The notes under the pieces are model-generated. The model was not told the DNA's origin. It saw only the letters and a program-made list of their open reading frames with translations, and ran no database searches. Below, one piece after another: positions 6,548 through 14,604 of a stretch of DNA of 37,591 nucleotides (the first letter of the stretch is position 1; every line of letters starts with the position of its first letter). The DNA is from Pseudomonadota bacterium (lineage in GTDB: Bacteria; Desulfobacterota; Binatia; UBA12015). The position numbers were made by a program, and so were the translations under genes. Location: positions 1 through 37,591 of the forward strand of contig SXLG01000143.1 of NCBI GenBank assembly GCA_005777805.1, in the 5' to 3' direction.

Positions 6548-9472
6548 ATGCGATCTCGCCACCCACCGCCCTCCGCAGGATCGCACCACGAGGTTGCACC
6601 GCCGCGCACCGCTCCCGCGGTCGACGAACCCGCACGGCGCGGCGCAGCCAGCAGGCTCGCCTTAGCCGTCGCCCTGCTGTTGCTCGCGACCGCCCCGACG
6701 CGGGCCGAGATCGGCGACTTCGCCGCCGACGGCCTCCTCGGACAGTCGGGCTGGAGCGACACCGCAGCACGCGATCTCGGCCCCTCGGGCTTCTCCAACC
6801 CCAAGGGCGTCGCGATCGACCGGAGCACCACGCCAGCGCGAGTCTTCGTCTCCGACCCCGAACACCATCGCGTTCTCGGCTGGGCCGATGTCGACGCACT
6901 TGCCGCGGGAACGCCGGCCGACATCGTGATCGGCCAGCCCGACTTCTATTCCATCGCCTGCAACCAGGGCCTGCCAAGCATGACCTTGCCCGGCCTCGAC
7001 ATGCTCTGCGAGCCGACCGGACTCGCGGTCGATCCCGACGGCAGCCTCTACGTCGTCGATACCAATAATTGCCGGGTCCTCGTGTTCGACGATCCCTTCG
7101 GCACCGACACCACGGCTGACCGGATGCTCGGCGAGAGCCGGGTGTGCATCGGCGTGACCACCGACGCGGGCCACCTGTTCCTTCCACGCGGCGTGACCAC
7201 CGATGCGACCGGCAACGTCTGGGTCTCCGACAGCGGCAACTGCCGGGTGCTGGGCTGGGACGGCCCGCTCACGGCAACGGACACCGCGGCCGACCACGTC
7301 CTCGGAGCCAACGACTTCACCACCCGGCAATGCACCTCGCTCTACTGGCCCGAGGGCCTCACGGTGGCGCCCGATGGCACCGTCTGGGTCGGCACGCAGA
7401 CCCAGGTCGTCGGGTTCTTCGATCCCTTGACCACCGACGCGCAGGCCGACCGTTGGATCGGCAGTCGCCAGTGCAACGAAGAGGGCCAGAGCGCATCGAC
7501 GACCTGCGGGCCGATCGGCGTCGCGACCGACTCGGCCGGACGGCTCTACGTCGCCGACGCCGGCAACAGCCGGGTGCTGCTCTTCTCGTCGCCCCGCACC
7601 GTCGCGCAGGCCGCTCGCGTCATCGGACAGACAGGGTTTATCGGCGACTCGGACCTCTTCGAGGACGGCTGCAACGATCCGACCGGCGTCGCGAGCGCGA
7701 CCACCCTCTGTCTGCGCCGGGTCCGCCGGCTCACGCTCGGCGGAACCTACACCGAGGCCGCCGCACTGGCGGTCGATGAGCAAGATCGCCTCTGGGTGGC
7801 CGACGGCCTGAACCACCGAGTGCTGCGCTACGACACGCCACGAGTGGACTCAACGGCCGATCTCGTGCTCGGTCAAGATTCGATGTCCGACGTGCGCGAG
7901 CAGGTGCTCGGCATTCATCCGGCCTCGGTCGCGGTCTCGAACTGGAACTACATCGCGGTCGTGGTCGACGAAGAGAACAGCCGTCTCCTGCTTCACCCAA
8001 GTGTCCATCTCTGGAGCCCCTTCCCCACCGCCGCGATCGGCCAACCCGACCTCGCCACGAAGGGCTGCAACACCGGCGGCCGCAGTGCGAGCACGCTCTG
8101 CAACCCGGGCGCGGCCTACGTCGATCGCAACGGACACCTCTGGGTGGCCGACACCGGTAACAACCGGGTGCTCCGCTTCGACCACCCCTGGCTCTCCTAC
8201 AACTACAGCGCCCGCACCTGGGAGGTACGGCGCGAGGCCAGCGTCGTCTTCGGACAGACTGATTTCAGCAGCGCCACCTGCGGGGCGGGCGTCTCCGGGC
8301 TCTGCGCCCCGCGCGGCGTCGTCACCGACCGGCGCGACAACACCTACATCGCCGACACGGGTAACCACCGCGTCGTGCACCACGAGAACCCGCTCGCCGA
8401 CCACGACGCCGAGCGCGTCTACGGTCAAGCGGATTTTCTAGCCACGGGCGGCTGCAACGGTGGTGGCACGCCTTCGGCCGCCACGCTCTGCTCCCCACAT
8501 GGTCTGGTGATGGATGACGACGCTGACGTGCTCTGGATCGCCGACACCGGCAACAATCGCGTGGTGGCCTACGACGACCCCTTCCGACTCGACGGCGGCG
8601 CCGATCAGGTGATCGGCCAGCCCACCGCCACGAGCGCCGGCTGCTCCGCCGGTGCGAGCGGCCTGTGCGCCCCGCTCGGCCTAGGCGTCGATGCCCGCAA
8701 CAACCTCTACGTCGCCGACACCGGCAACGACCGGGTGCTGGTGTTCGAGGCCCCCCTCACCGATGCCACGGCCGATCGGGTCTTCGGCCAGGGCGATTTC
8801 GACACGACGGGCTGCCCTGCCGAGCCCTCGCGCGAAACACTCTGCGCTCCGACCGGCGTCGCACCCGCGAATTCGGCCGAGGTGCTGGTCGTGGCCGATG
8901 CCGGACATGAGCGCGTGGTGCGCTTCGACGCCCCCTTCTGCATCGATGAGTTCAAGCTCACCCCCGCGAGCCGGTTGCTCGCAGGTCTGCGCAGCGGCCC
9001 GAAGAGCACCAAGATCGAGATGACCCTGGGACCTGGCGCGAACGACGACCTGCTGGCGATGCGCGACAAACTCGTCTTGCTCGAGCGCGACGGCGGCGTC
9101 GATGCAGGCGACGAGCCCCTGCTCGAACTCGAGACGGACTCCGGGGTCGTGTGGTCGGAGCGCGTGCCCTCGATGAGTAACCTGCACTCGACAAATTCGG
9201 GCGGTGTCTGGGCGACGCGCTGGCTCAAGGGCGAGCGCGATCAGGGCATTGACGACTTCCGCGTCGCCGAGCGCTTCGTGATCCCGCCCGGCTTCGGCGA
9301 CTCCCCGCAATACGACAATCTTTCGTACAAGGGGCGCGCCGTCGGACTCGACCTCTCGGCTTTCGTCGAGAACCGCGCGCGCTGGCGCGTACGCTACGGC
9401 TCGACCTGCTTCGAGACCGAACTCGCCTGCCGCGGCGACTCGCTTGCGCGCCGCTGCCAACCGGCGCGCTGA
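6548..9472 (+). CDS. Exported NHL-repeat beta-propeller protein
   Basis: The start chosen is the ATG at 6548 (MRSRHPPPSAG), giving 974 residues. The frame is open much further upstream, but there it overlaps the methyltransferase. A signal peptide with a long positively charged lead (hydrophobic core LALAVALLLLATAPTRA, cleavage after about residue 53) precedes about 12 NHL repeats of roughly 55-75 residues. Each repeat has the pattern GQ.DF ... C ... LC.P.G...D..g.lwVADTGNnRVL.FD, seen cleanly as VADTGNNRVLRFD and IADTGNNRVVAYD. Most blades carry two cysteines (for example GCNTGGRSASTLC), probably a disulfide. This fits an extracytoplasmic location. About 170 residues after the propeller form a separate beta-rich domain with a further Cys pair (CFETELAC). 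NHL propellers bind proteins, glycans or RNA; no catalytic motif is seen. It is flanked by spacers, so it is probably monocistronic. Confidence 0.88.
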   Translation: MRSRHPPPSAGSHHEVAPPRTAPAVDEPARRGAASRLALAVALLLLATAPTRAEIGDFAADGLLGQSGWSDTAARDLGPSGFSNPKGVAIDRSTTPARVFVSDPEHHRVLGWADVDALAAGTPADIVIGQPDFYSIACNQGLPSMTLPGLDMLCEPTGLAVDPDGSLYVVDTNNCRVLVFDDPFGTDTTADRMLGESRVCIGVTTDAGHLFLPRGVTTDATGNVWVSDSGNCRVLGWDGPLTATDTAADHVLGANDFTTRQCTSLYWPEGLTVAPDGTVWVGTQTQVVGFFDPLTTDAQADRWIGSRQCNEEGQSASTTCGPIGVATDSAGRLYVADAGNSRVLLFSSPRTVAQAARVIGQTGFIGDSDLFEDGCNDPTGVASATTLCLRRVRRLTLGGTYTEAAALAVDEQDRLWVADGLNHRVLRYDTPRVDSTADLVLGQDSMSDVREQVLGIHPASVAVSNWNYIAVVVDEENSRLLLHPSVHLWSPFPTAAIGQPDLATKGCNTGGRSASTLCNPGAAYVDRNGHLWVADTGNNRVLRFDHPWLSYNYSARTWEVRREASVVFGQTDFSSATCGAGVSGLCAPRGVVTDRRDNTYIADTGNHRVVHHENPLADHDAERVYGQADFLATGGCNGGGTPSAATLCSPHGLVMDDDADVLWIADTGNNRVVAYDDPFRLDGGADQVIGQPTATSAGCSAGASGLCAPLGLGVDARNNLYVADTGNDRVLVFEAPLTDATADRVFGQGDFDTTGCPAEPSRETLCAPTGVAPANSAEVLVVADAGHERVVRFDAPFCIDEFKLTPASRLLAGLRSGPKSTKIEMTLGPGANDDLLAMRDKLVLLERDGGVDAGDEPLLELETDSGVVWSERVPSMSNLHSTNSGGVWATRWLKGERDQGIDDFRVAERFVIPPGFGDSPQYDNLSYKGRAVGLDLSAFVENRARWRVRYGSTCFETELACRGDSLARRCQPAR

Positions 9473-9616
9473 CCGGCGGCGTCTGTCACCCTCCGGGCGT
9501 ACGTTGCGACACGGCCACCGCAGACCCGCCCCGGGCGACGCTCCCGAAGAGCGCCCCGCAGCTCGGACCAGCCGCGCGGTATCCTCCTCCTGCATGGTCA
9601 TGGTAGGCTCCACCGC

Positions 9617-10108
9617 GTGACGCTGACTCCGGAACATCGCTTCATCGACACTCTCCGGCGGGCACTCGAGCACGTCTACGGAGAGGCTCTGGTGTCGGTT
9701 TCGCTATTCGGCTCGGTCGCTCGCCGCAGCGCACGTCCAGACTCCGACATCGATCTCTTCCTCGTCATGAACGGCCTGCCGCGCGGGCGGCGCGCGCGCC
9801 TCGCGACCTTCGACCCCGTCGAATGCGCAATTAGGCTGGCGCGCCAATCTCTTGCTGCGACGGGAAGCGTGACCGAGGTGATGCCGATCCTGCGGACTCC
9901 CGAGGAGATTCGCAACCCAAGCCCCCTCATGCTCGACCTCACCGAAGACGCGGTTCTCCTGCTCGATCGCGACGCCATTCTGACGCGCTCGCTCGACGAT
10001 CTGCGTCAGCGCTTGCGCCGGCTCGGTTCACGCCGCGTCTTCGACGCCGAGGGTTGGTACTGGGACCTCAAGCCCGACTACCGCCGCGGCGAGATCGTCG
10101 AGATATGA
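9617..10108 (+). CDS. MNT nucleotidyltransferase of an MNT-HEPN pair
   Basis: A 163-residue minimal nucleotidyltransferase. The active-site signature VSLFGSVARRSARPDSDIDL (Gly32-Ser33, then Asp44 and Asp46) is intact. MNT proteins paired with HEPN proteins generally act as the antitoxin or modifier, in known cases adding AMP to the HEPN partner. The start is a GTG at 9617; no strong ribosome site is visible. The stop overlaps the HEPN start as ATGA, which gives translational coupling and the fixed stoichiometry expected for a toxin-antitoxin or related two-gene module. Residues 140-155 (GSRRVFDAEGWYWDLKPDY) form the usual C-terminal extension. Which partner is toxic here is inference. Confidence 0.85.
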   Translation: MTLTPEHRFIDTLRRALEHVYGEALVSVSLFGSVARRSARPDSDIDLFLVMNGLPRGRRARLATFDPVECAIRLARQSLAATGSVTEVMPILRTPEEIRNPSPLMLDLTEDAVLLLDRDAILTRSLDDLRQRLRRLGSRRVFDAEGWYWDLKPDYRRGEIVEI

Positions 10109-10506
10109 CGACGCTCGCACTCGCGAGGAGCTACTTCGAGAAGGCCCGCAAGCGACGCCGTGCCCTCGAGGTTCTGTTCGAGGACGAGGCCTACTCCGAC
10201 GTCGTGCGGGAGGCCCAGGAGCTGGTTGAGCTGGCCCTCAAGGGCACGTTGCGGTTCGTGGGCGTCGAACCGCCAAAGCGACACGATGTGGGCGAGTTGC
10301 TCGTTGCGCACCGCGATCGCCTGCCGGAGCAGGTCAGCGACGTCGTCGAACAGCTCGCCGACATCTCACACCGACTGCGGCAGGAGCGTGAAGTCTCCTT
10401 CTACGGAGATGAGGATTTCATCCCGAGCGAGGGGTACACGCCCGATGAAGCCCGTGCAGCGGTCGATGATGCTCGCTTCGTGTTGGGACTACTCGCCCAC
10501 TTCTAG
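10105..10506 (+). CDS. HEPN-domain protein, partner of MNT
   Basis: A 133-residue all-helical HEPN protein (PF05168-like). It starts at ATG 10105, overlapping the MNT stop. Typical segments are ARSYFEKARKRRRALEVLFE, YSDVVREAQELVELALKGTL, PPKRHDVGELLVAHRDRL and the C-terminal YGDEDFIPSEGYTPDEARAA. The canonical RNase motif Arg-x4-6-His is not evident; the only conserved-looking histidine is in KRHDV. Activity may therefore differ from the well-known HepT-type RNases. Together with the MNT it forms a compact two-gene module of the toxin-antitoxin/defence type. No other defence gene is adjacent. Confidence 0.83.
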   Translation: MTTLALARSYFEKARKRRRALEVLFEDEAYSDVVREAQELVELALKGTLRFVGVEPPKRHDVGELLVAHRDRLPEQVSDVVEQLADISHRLRQEREVSFYGDEDFIPSEGYTPDEARAAVDDARFVLGLLAHF

Positions 10507-10567
10507 TAATGAGTTCCCCGCCCGGTGCCGGAAGCGAGACGGCGCGCACCCCTCAGGAGAGCGACCC

Positions 10568-11509
10568 ATGATACCGATTGAGCAACCGATGGTGACGCCC
10601 ACGCCGCAGACGGCGACGCCGGCTCTCGTGCGCTGGCTTGCCTTCCCGTTGATACTGGCATGTACGGTTGGACTGGCCATCGCCATGACCGAGCGCGGCG
10701 TGGCCCCCCCGATGGTCGTGCTGATCGTCAGCACCGCTGCGATCGTGCTGATCTTTGGCGCCGAGCGGCTCTGGCCCTTCATCCCCGACTGGAACCGCGC
10801 ACAGGGCGACGTGACGACCGACCTGAGCCACATGATGGTCTCCGGAATCGGCATGACCAGCCTCGCCCGACCGCTCGTGCTGGCGCTGGGCGTGACGCTC
10901 GCGGGGAGACTCGAGGACGTCCTCGGGCTCTCGCTCTGGCCCGGCGCCTGGCCGCTCTGGGCGCAACTCGCGTTGGCTCTGCTGATCGCCGAGCTGCCGC
11001 AATACTGGTTGCACCGCCTGGAGCACGAGCGCGACCTCTTGTGGCGCTTCCACTCGATCCATCACTCGGCACCGCGCCTGTACTGGCTCAACGCCGCACG
11101 CTTCCATCCCATCGATCTGCTGCTGCTCTACGTCGCGGGCTACCTGCCACTCGTCCTGCTGGGTTGCCCAGAGAGTGTGATCGCGCTCTTCGCGATCTTC
11201 GACGCTGTCTTCGGCATGTTGCAGCACTCCAACATCGACGTACGGATCGGCCCTCTCAACTACATCTTTTCGATGGCCGAACCGCACCGTTGGCACCACT
11301 CGTTGCGCCTCGAGGAGGCCAACACCAATTACGGCTCGAACCTGATCGTCTGGGATCTCGTGTTCGGCACCTTCTTCCTGCCCACGAATCGCCCGGGGCC
11401 CGAGGAGATCGGCATCCCGGAGATGCCAGGATTCCCCGCGGGCTGGCGCGCGCAGGTGTTGGCGCCGTTTCGCTGGCTGCGGGTGCAGGCGGAGTCGCGC
11501 GCGCCCTGA
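10568..11509 (+). CDS. Sterol desaturase / fatty acid hydroxylase family membrane protein
   Basis: A 313-residue integral membrane di-iron enzyme. The start at ATG 10568 is supported by AGGAGAG 7 nt upstream; the frame is open further back only as read-through of the HEPN gene. The eight-histidine signature of the superfamily is visible: HRLEH (149-153), HSIHH (162-166), a further His220 in QHSN, and HRWHH (240-244). There are about four to five hydrophobic segments, three of them before the first His box. These enzymes use O2 and electrons to hydroxylate or desaturate sterols, fatty acids or carotenoids in the membrane. The substrate is unknown. It lies 218 bp before the lipid-related operon and could act on the same lipid, which is inference. 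Confidence 0.9.
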   Translation: MIPIEQPMVTPTPQTATPALVRWLAFPLILACTVGLAIAMTERGVAPPMVVLIVSTAAIVLIFGAERLWPFIPDWNRAQGDVTTDLSHMMVSGIGMTSLARPLVLALGVTLAGRLEDVLGLSLWPGAWPLWAQLALALLIAELPQYWLHRLEHERDLLWRFHSIHHSAPRLYWLNAARFHPIDLLLLYVAGYLPLVLLGCPESVIALFAIFDAVFGMLQHSNIDVRIGPLNYIFSMAEPHRWHHSLRLEEANTNYGSNLIVWDLVFGTFFLPTNRPGPEEIGIPEMPGFPAGWRAQVLAPFRWLRVQAESRAP

Positions 11510-11603
11510 GGCGACCTCCGGGTTCGAAGCCCGCCGACGGTGCGGGCCGTGTCTGCGGAGCGTCGCCTTCGCACACCGTGCCGCGCGCAAGCCGGAGTGC
11601 GAC

Positions 11604-11696
11604 GCTGGCTCAGCGCATCCCCGCAAATTGCAACGCGGGCGTGCGGGCCGCCCTTCCCATGTGGCGCTGGATCAGCGACTTCCCGCAAGTTGCAAC
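11604..11696. repeat. 31-bp direct repeat, period 62
   Basis: The segment at 11604-11634 recurs at 11666-11696 with 26 of 31 bases identical by eye. The shared cores are GCTGG.TCAGCG and CCCGCAA.TTGCAAC. It lies in the spacer 11510-11727, and a diverged related core occurs near 6405. No gene is seen in the spacer. Confidence 0.55.
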
Positions 11697-11727
11697 CCAC
11701 CCTCCGGGAGGGCACGGTGCGGGCTCC

Positions 11728-12348
11728 GTGGCGTCCACACCAAATCATTCGCTGCCGAGCTGGGATGCCCGGCTCGCGCACTGGTGCGTGACACCGCTGG
11801 CACGCACCGCCCTCCGGCCCAACCACGTCACCACGCTCTCGCTGCTGGCGGGCATCGCGGGCGCCGGGTTCTATGCGCTGGGCAGTCGGAACGCACAGAA
11901 TTGGGGCGCCGGGCTCTACATCCTCTCGATCTTTCTCGACCACTGCGACGGCGAACTGGCTCGGCTCACCGGAGCCACCAGCGCCTTCGGCCACGCGTAC
12001 GACCGCGCCGCGGACCTGATCGTCAAGCTCGCGGTGTTCGTCGCCATGGGCGCAGGCCTCGGGGCGGCCGGTCTCGGCACGCGCGGCCTCCGGATGGGCA
12101 TGGTCGCCGGAACGGCGTTCGTGGTGATCTTCCTCCTGCGCAGCCGGATCGCCGCGCTGCGCGGCCGTATGCCGGGGCAACCCGGAGTGGCTGGTTTCGA
12201 GATCGAGGACATCCTCTACCTGGTCGCCCCGATCACCTGGCTCGGCTGGCTACCGGGCTTCCTTTCGCTGGCCGCAGTGGGTGCACCGGGCTTCGCTCTG
12301 TGGACGCTCTGGGAATGGTGCGGTGCGGTCCGTGCGGGGCGGCGCTGA
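11728..12348 (+). CDS. CDP-alcohol phosphatidyltransferase family protein
   Basis: A membrane enzyme of the CDP-alcohol phosphotransferase family, which condenses a CDP-activated lipid or polyol with an alcohol to make phospholipid head groups. The full signature DxxDGxxARx8GxxxDxxxD is present: Asp71, Asp74-Gly75, Ala78-Arg79, Gly88, Asp92 and Asp96, within SIFLDHCDGELARLTGATSA. Five to six hydrophobic helices follow the pattern of the family. The start is uncertain. GTG 11728 (206 residues) is chosen because the repeat DNA just upstream looks non-coding; ATG 11659 is in frame and would add 23 residues. The stop overlaps the next start (TGATG), so this is the first visible gene of a four-gene unit. 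The polar head group cannot be predicted. Confidence 0.85.
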   Translation: MASTPNHSLPSWDARLAHWCVTPLARTALRPNHVTTLSLLAGIAGAGFYALGSRNAQNWGAGLYILSIFLDHCDGELARLTGATSAFGHAYDRAADLIVKLAVFVAMGAGLGAAGLGTRGLRMGMVAGTAFVVIFLLRSRIAALRGRMPGQPGVAGFEIEDILYLVAPITWLGWLPGFLSLAAVGAPGFALWTLWEWCGAVRAGRR

Positions 12349-13361
12349 TGCCGGCCCGAGCCCGCCGCCTGGCGAGGTTCGGCCTTCTGGCCGGCCTAGC
12401 CCTCCTGACCGGCCTGCTTGCCTGGCGGGGTTTCGCCGACGTCGGACGCGCCCTCGCCACGGCCGGCACCGGGCTGATCGTCCTGGCGCTCTATCACCTC
12501 GTGCCGCTCGGTCTCGATGCCCTCGGCTGGCACGCCCTCCTCCCCGCCGGCGCGCGGGCGTCGCGCCGCCGCGTCGCACTCGCGCGCTGGATCGGCGAAT
12601 CAGTCAATACACTTCTTCCCGTGATCCAGATCGGCGGCCCGGTGGTCCGCACCCGCATCCTCATCCAGGCCGGGGTGCCGGTCGCGACCGCTGCGGCCAG
12701 CGTGGTGGTCGATCTGACGCTGATCATCCTGCCGCAGATCCTGTTCACCGTGCTGGGCATCGTCGCGCTGGCGTCGTTGCTCGGCGGCCAGAGCCTCGTC
12801 GTACCGGCCGCCGTCGGGACCGTGCTGATGGCGGGCTCGGTGGCCGGCTTCATCGCCCTCCAGCGGCGCGGGCTCTTCGGCGCGATCGCCCGCCCCCTGC
12901 AGAAGCTCGGCGCGAGTGGCGCCATGGCCGAGGTGGTCGCCAATGCCGGCGAGTTGGACGCCCGCGTGCGCGAGATCTACGCAAACCGCCGGGCGACGGG
13001 GGCCGCCGTCGGAGCCCATCTCGCGAGCTGGGTCGCCGGCACTGGCGAGGTCTGGCTCAGCCTCCACTTCCTCGGCTACCCGGTCAGCCTGCCCGCCGCC
13101 CTGCTCCTCGAGAGTCTGGTTCAAGCCGTGCGGGCAGCGGCTTTCGTCGTGCCCGGGGCGCTTGGCGTGCAGGAGGGGGTCGTAGTCCTACTCGGTGCCA
13201 CGCTCGGGCTCTCGCCCGACACGGCGCTCGCACTTTCCCTGAGCAAACGCTGCCGGGAATTGTTATTGGGCGTCCCCGGGCTGGTGGTGTGGCAGGTGGT
13301 GGAGGCCAGAGGCATGATCAGCGGCTCGACCGTCCAAGGCCGAGGAGAGGCCGAGGCATGA
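12348..13361 (+). CDS. HpnL-like lysylphosphatidylglycerol-synthase-type membrane protein
   Basis: A 337-residue polytopic protein of the UPF0104/LPG-synthase transmembrane family, most like the hopanoid-associated HpnL branch. Characteristic segments are WIGESVNTLLPVIQIGGPVV, TAAASVVVDLTLIILPQILF and VQAVRAAAFVVPGALGVQEG, plus a C-terminal SLSKRCRELLLGVPGLVVWQ. About seven to eight membrane helices are apparent. HpnL is linked to hopanoid placement in the outer membrane, and relatives are thought to translocate lipids. No hopanoid synthesis gene (squalene cyclase, HpnA-K) lies in the window. The gene shares its first base with the preceding stop, and its end overlaps the sulfotransferase start (ATGA), which indicates one operon. 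I infer that it moves the lipid product of its neighbours. Confidence 0.82.
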   Translation: MPARARRLARFGLLAGLALLTGLLAWRGFADVGRALATAGTGLIVLALYHLVPLGLDALGWHALLPAGARASRRRVALARWIGESVNTLLPVIQIGGPVVRTRILIQAGVPVATAAASVVVDLTLIILPQILFTVLGIVALASLLGGQSLVVPAAVGTVLMAGSVAGFIALQRRGLFGAIARPLQKLGASGAMAEVVANAGELDARVREIYANRRATGAAVGAHLASWVAGTGEVWLSLHFLGYPVSLPAALLLESLVQAVRAAAFVVPGALGVQEGVVVLLGATLGLSPDTALALSLSKRCRELLLGVPGLVVWQVVEARGMISGSTVQGRGEAEA

Positions 13362-14572
13362 CGCCCAGACCCGCACCACTCTACGTCACCGCCCTCAACC
13401 GCGGCGCCCGCGCCGTGTCGCCGCTGCTGCGGCTTGACGCGCAGGCCTTCCAAGACGCAGCTCGTCGCCAGACCCGGCTCGAGGATTTCGGCGACGCGCG
13501 CTTCCGTGCCCCGCTGGAGCGGGTCATCGAATCGCTGGAGCTGGAGGCCGATCTCACCCTGCTCGGCCGGATCGCGGCACGCAAGGACCTGACCCGCCTG
13601 CTGGCGAGTCGCCTGCTCATGGCCGAGGACCGCCGCCGTCATCCCGAGATTGCCGCGGGCGAGATCCGCCGACCGATCGTGATCACCGGACTGCCGCGGA
13701 CCGGCACCACGATTCTGCATGCGATCCTCTCGCAGGATCCGCGCAACCGGGTGCCGATGACATGGGAGACGATGTACCCCTCTCCCCCCCCGCGCAAAGC
13801 GACCTACGACAGGGACCGGCGCATCGGTGTCACGCGCCGTCAGATCGGCTGGCTGCACCGCCTCGCACCCGACTTCCGCCGCATCCACCCGGTGGGCGCG
13901 CAGCTCCCGCAAGAATGCCTGGTGCTGCACAGCCTCACCTTCGAGAGCTTCCAGTTCGAGACGATGTTCGATGTGCCGAGCTACCAGAGCTGGCTCGAAG
14001 CGCAGGACCTGCACCACTCCTACGAGGGGCACCGCTGGTTTCTGCAACACCTGCAGTCGCGCTGCGCCGGTGATCGCTGGGTGCTGAAGGCCCCGGCACA
14101 TCTCTACGGCCTGCCCGCGCTCTTCGCGACTTACCCCGACGCGGGCGTCGTGATGACCCATCGCTCGCCGCTGGAAGTCGTGGGCTCGGTCGCAAGCCTG
14201 ACCGTCGTACTGCGCAGCGCCTTCAGCGACAGCGTTGACGCCCGCGCCGTCGGGCGCGAGATGACCGAACGCTGGGCGCGCGGCATGACCAAGGCTCTCG
14301 CCGATCGCGACGACGGCTGCGCTCCCGCACGTCAGTTCTTCGACGTCGACTACCGCGAGCTCGTGCGCGATCCGATCGGTGTGGTGCGGCGCATCTACAG
14401 CCACTTCGAGATCGAGTGGGACGCGCTCGCCGAGAAGCACATGCGCGACTTCCTCGCCCACAATCCCAAGGACAAGCACGGCAAACACCAGTACACTCTG
14501 GAACAGTTCGGGCTCGACGCGGACGGCGAACGCGAGCGCTACCGCACCTACTCCGAACGCTTCGGTCTCTGA
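13358..14572 (+). CDS. Sulfotransferase family protein
   Basis: A 404-residue protein with the PAPS-dependent sulfotransferase fold (Sulfotransfer_3 type). The 5'-phosphosulfate loop is PIVITGLPRTGTTILHAILS (residues 106-125). The 3'-phosphate region is VVMTHRSPLEVVGSVASL near residue 265-285, and VDYRELVRDPIGVVRRIYSH is a typical C-terminal segment. A tail KDKHGKHQYTLEQFGLD, common in this branch, follows. Such enzymes transfer sulfate from PAPS to hydroxyl groups of lipids, glycans or small molecules. The ATG at 13358 overlaps the HpnL-like stop by 4 bp; the longer upstream frame is read-through and is rejected. Placement between a head-group transferase, a lipid-moving protein and an ABC permease suggests a lipid acceptor, which is inference. 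Confidence 0.88.
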   Translation: MTPRPAPLYVTALNRGARAVSPLLRLDAQAFQDAARRQTRLEDFGDARFRAPLERVIESLELEADLTLLGRIAARKDLTRLLASRLLMAEDRRRHPEIAAGEIRRPIVITGLPRTGTTILHAILSQDPRNRVPMTWETMYPSPPPRKATYDRDRRIGVTRRQIGWLHRLAPDFRRIHPVGAQLPQECLVLHSLTFESFQFETMFDVPSYQSWLEAQDLHHSYEGHRWFLQHLQSRCAGDRWVLKAPAHLYGLPALFATYPDAGVVMTHRSPLEVVGSVASLTVVLRSAFSDSVDARAVGREMTERWARGMTKALADRDDGCAPARQFFDVDYRELVRDPIGVVRRIYSHFEIEWDALAEKHMRDFLAHNPKDKHGKHQYTLEQFGLDADGERERYRTYSERFGL

Positions 14573-14604
14573 CCGAAAGCCGACGGGACGCACCGGACTT
14601 TGTC

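Noticed and set aside
3892-6589. Long minus-strand open frames opposite the LLM, unknown and methyltransferase genes
   Set aside because: They lie antisense to clearly recognised coding sequence and encode low-complexity basic peptides.
11518-11540. tRNA T-arm-like GGGTTCGAAGCCC
   Set aside because: No acceptor, D-arm or anticodon arm can be built around it in the required spacing; it is a chance TTCGA loop in a GC-rich spacer.
10660-11727. N-terminal extension of the CDP-alcohol phosphatidyltransferase frame
   Set aside because: It runs through the sterol desaturase gene in another frame and through repeat DNA; no plausible protein sequence.
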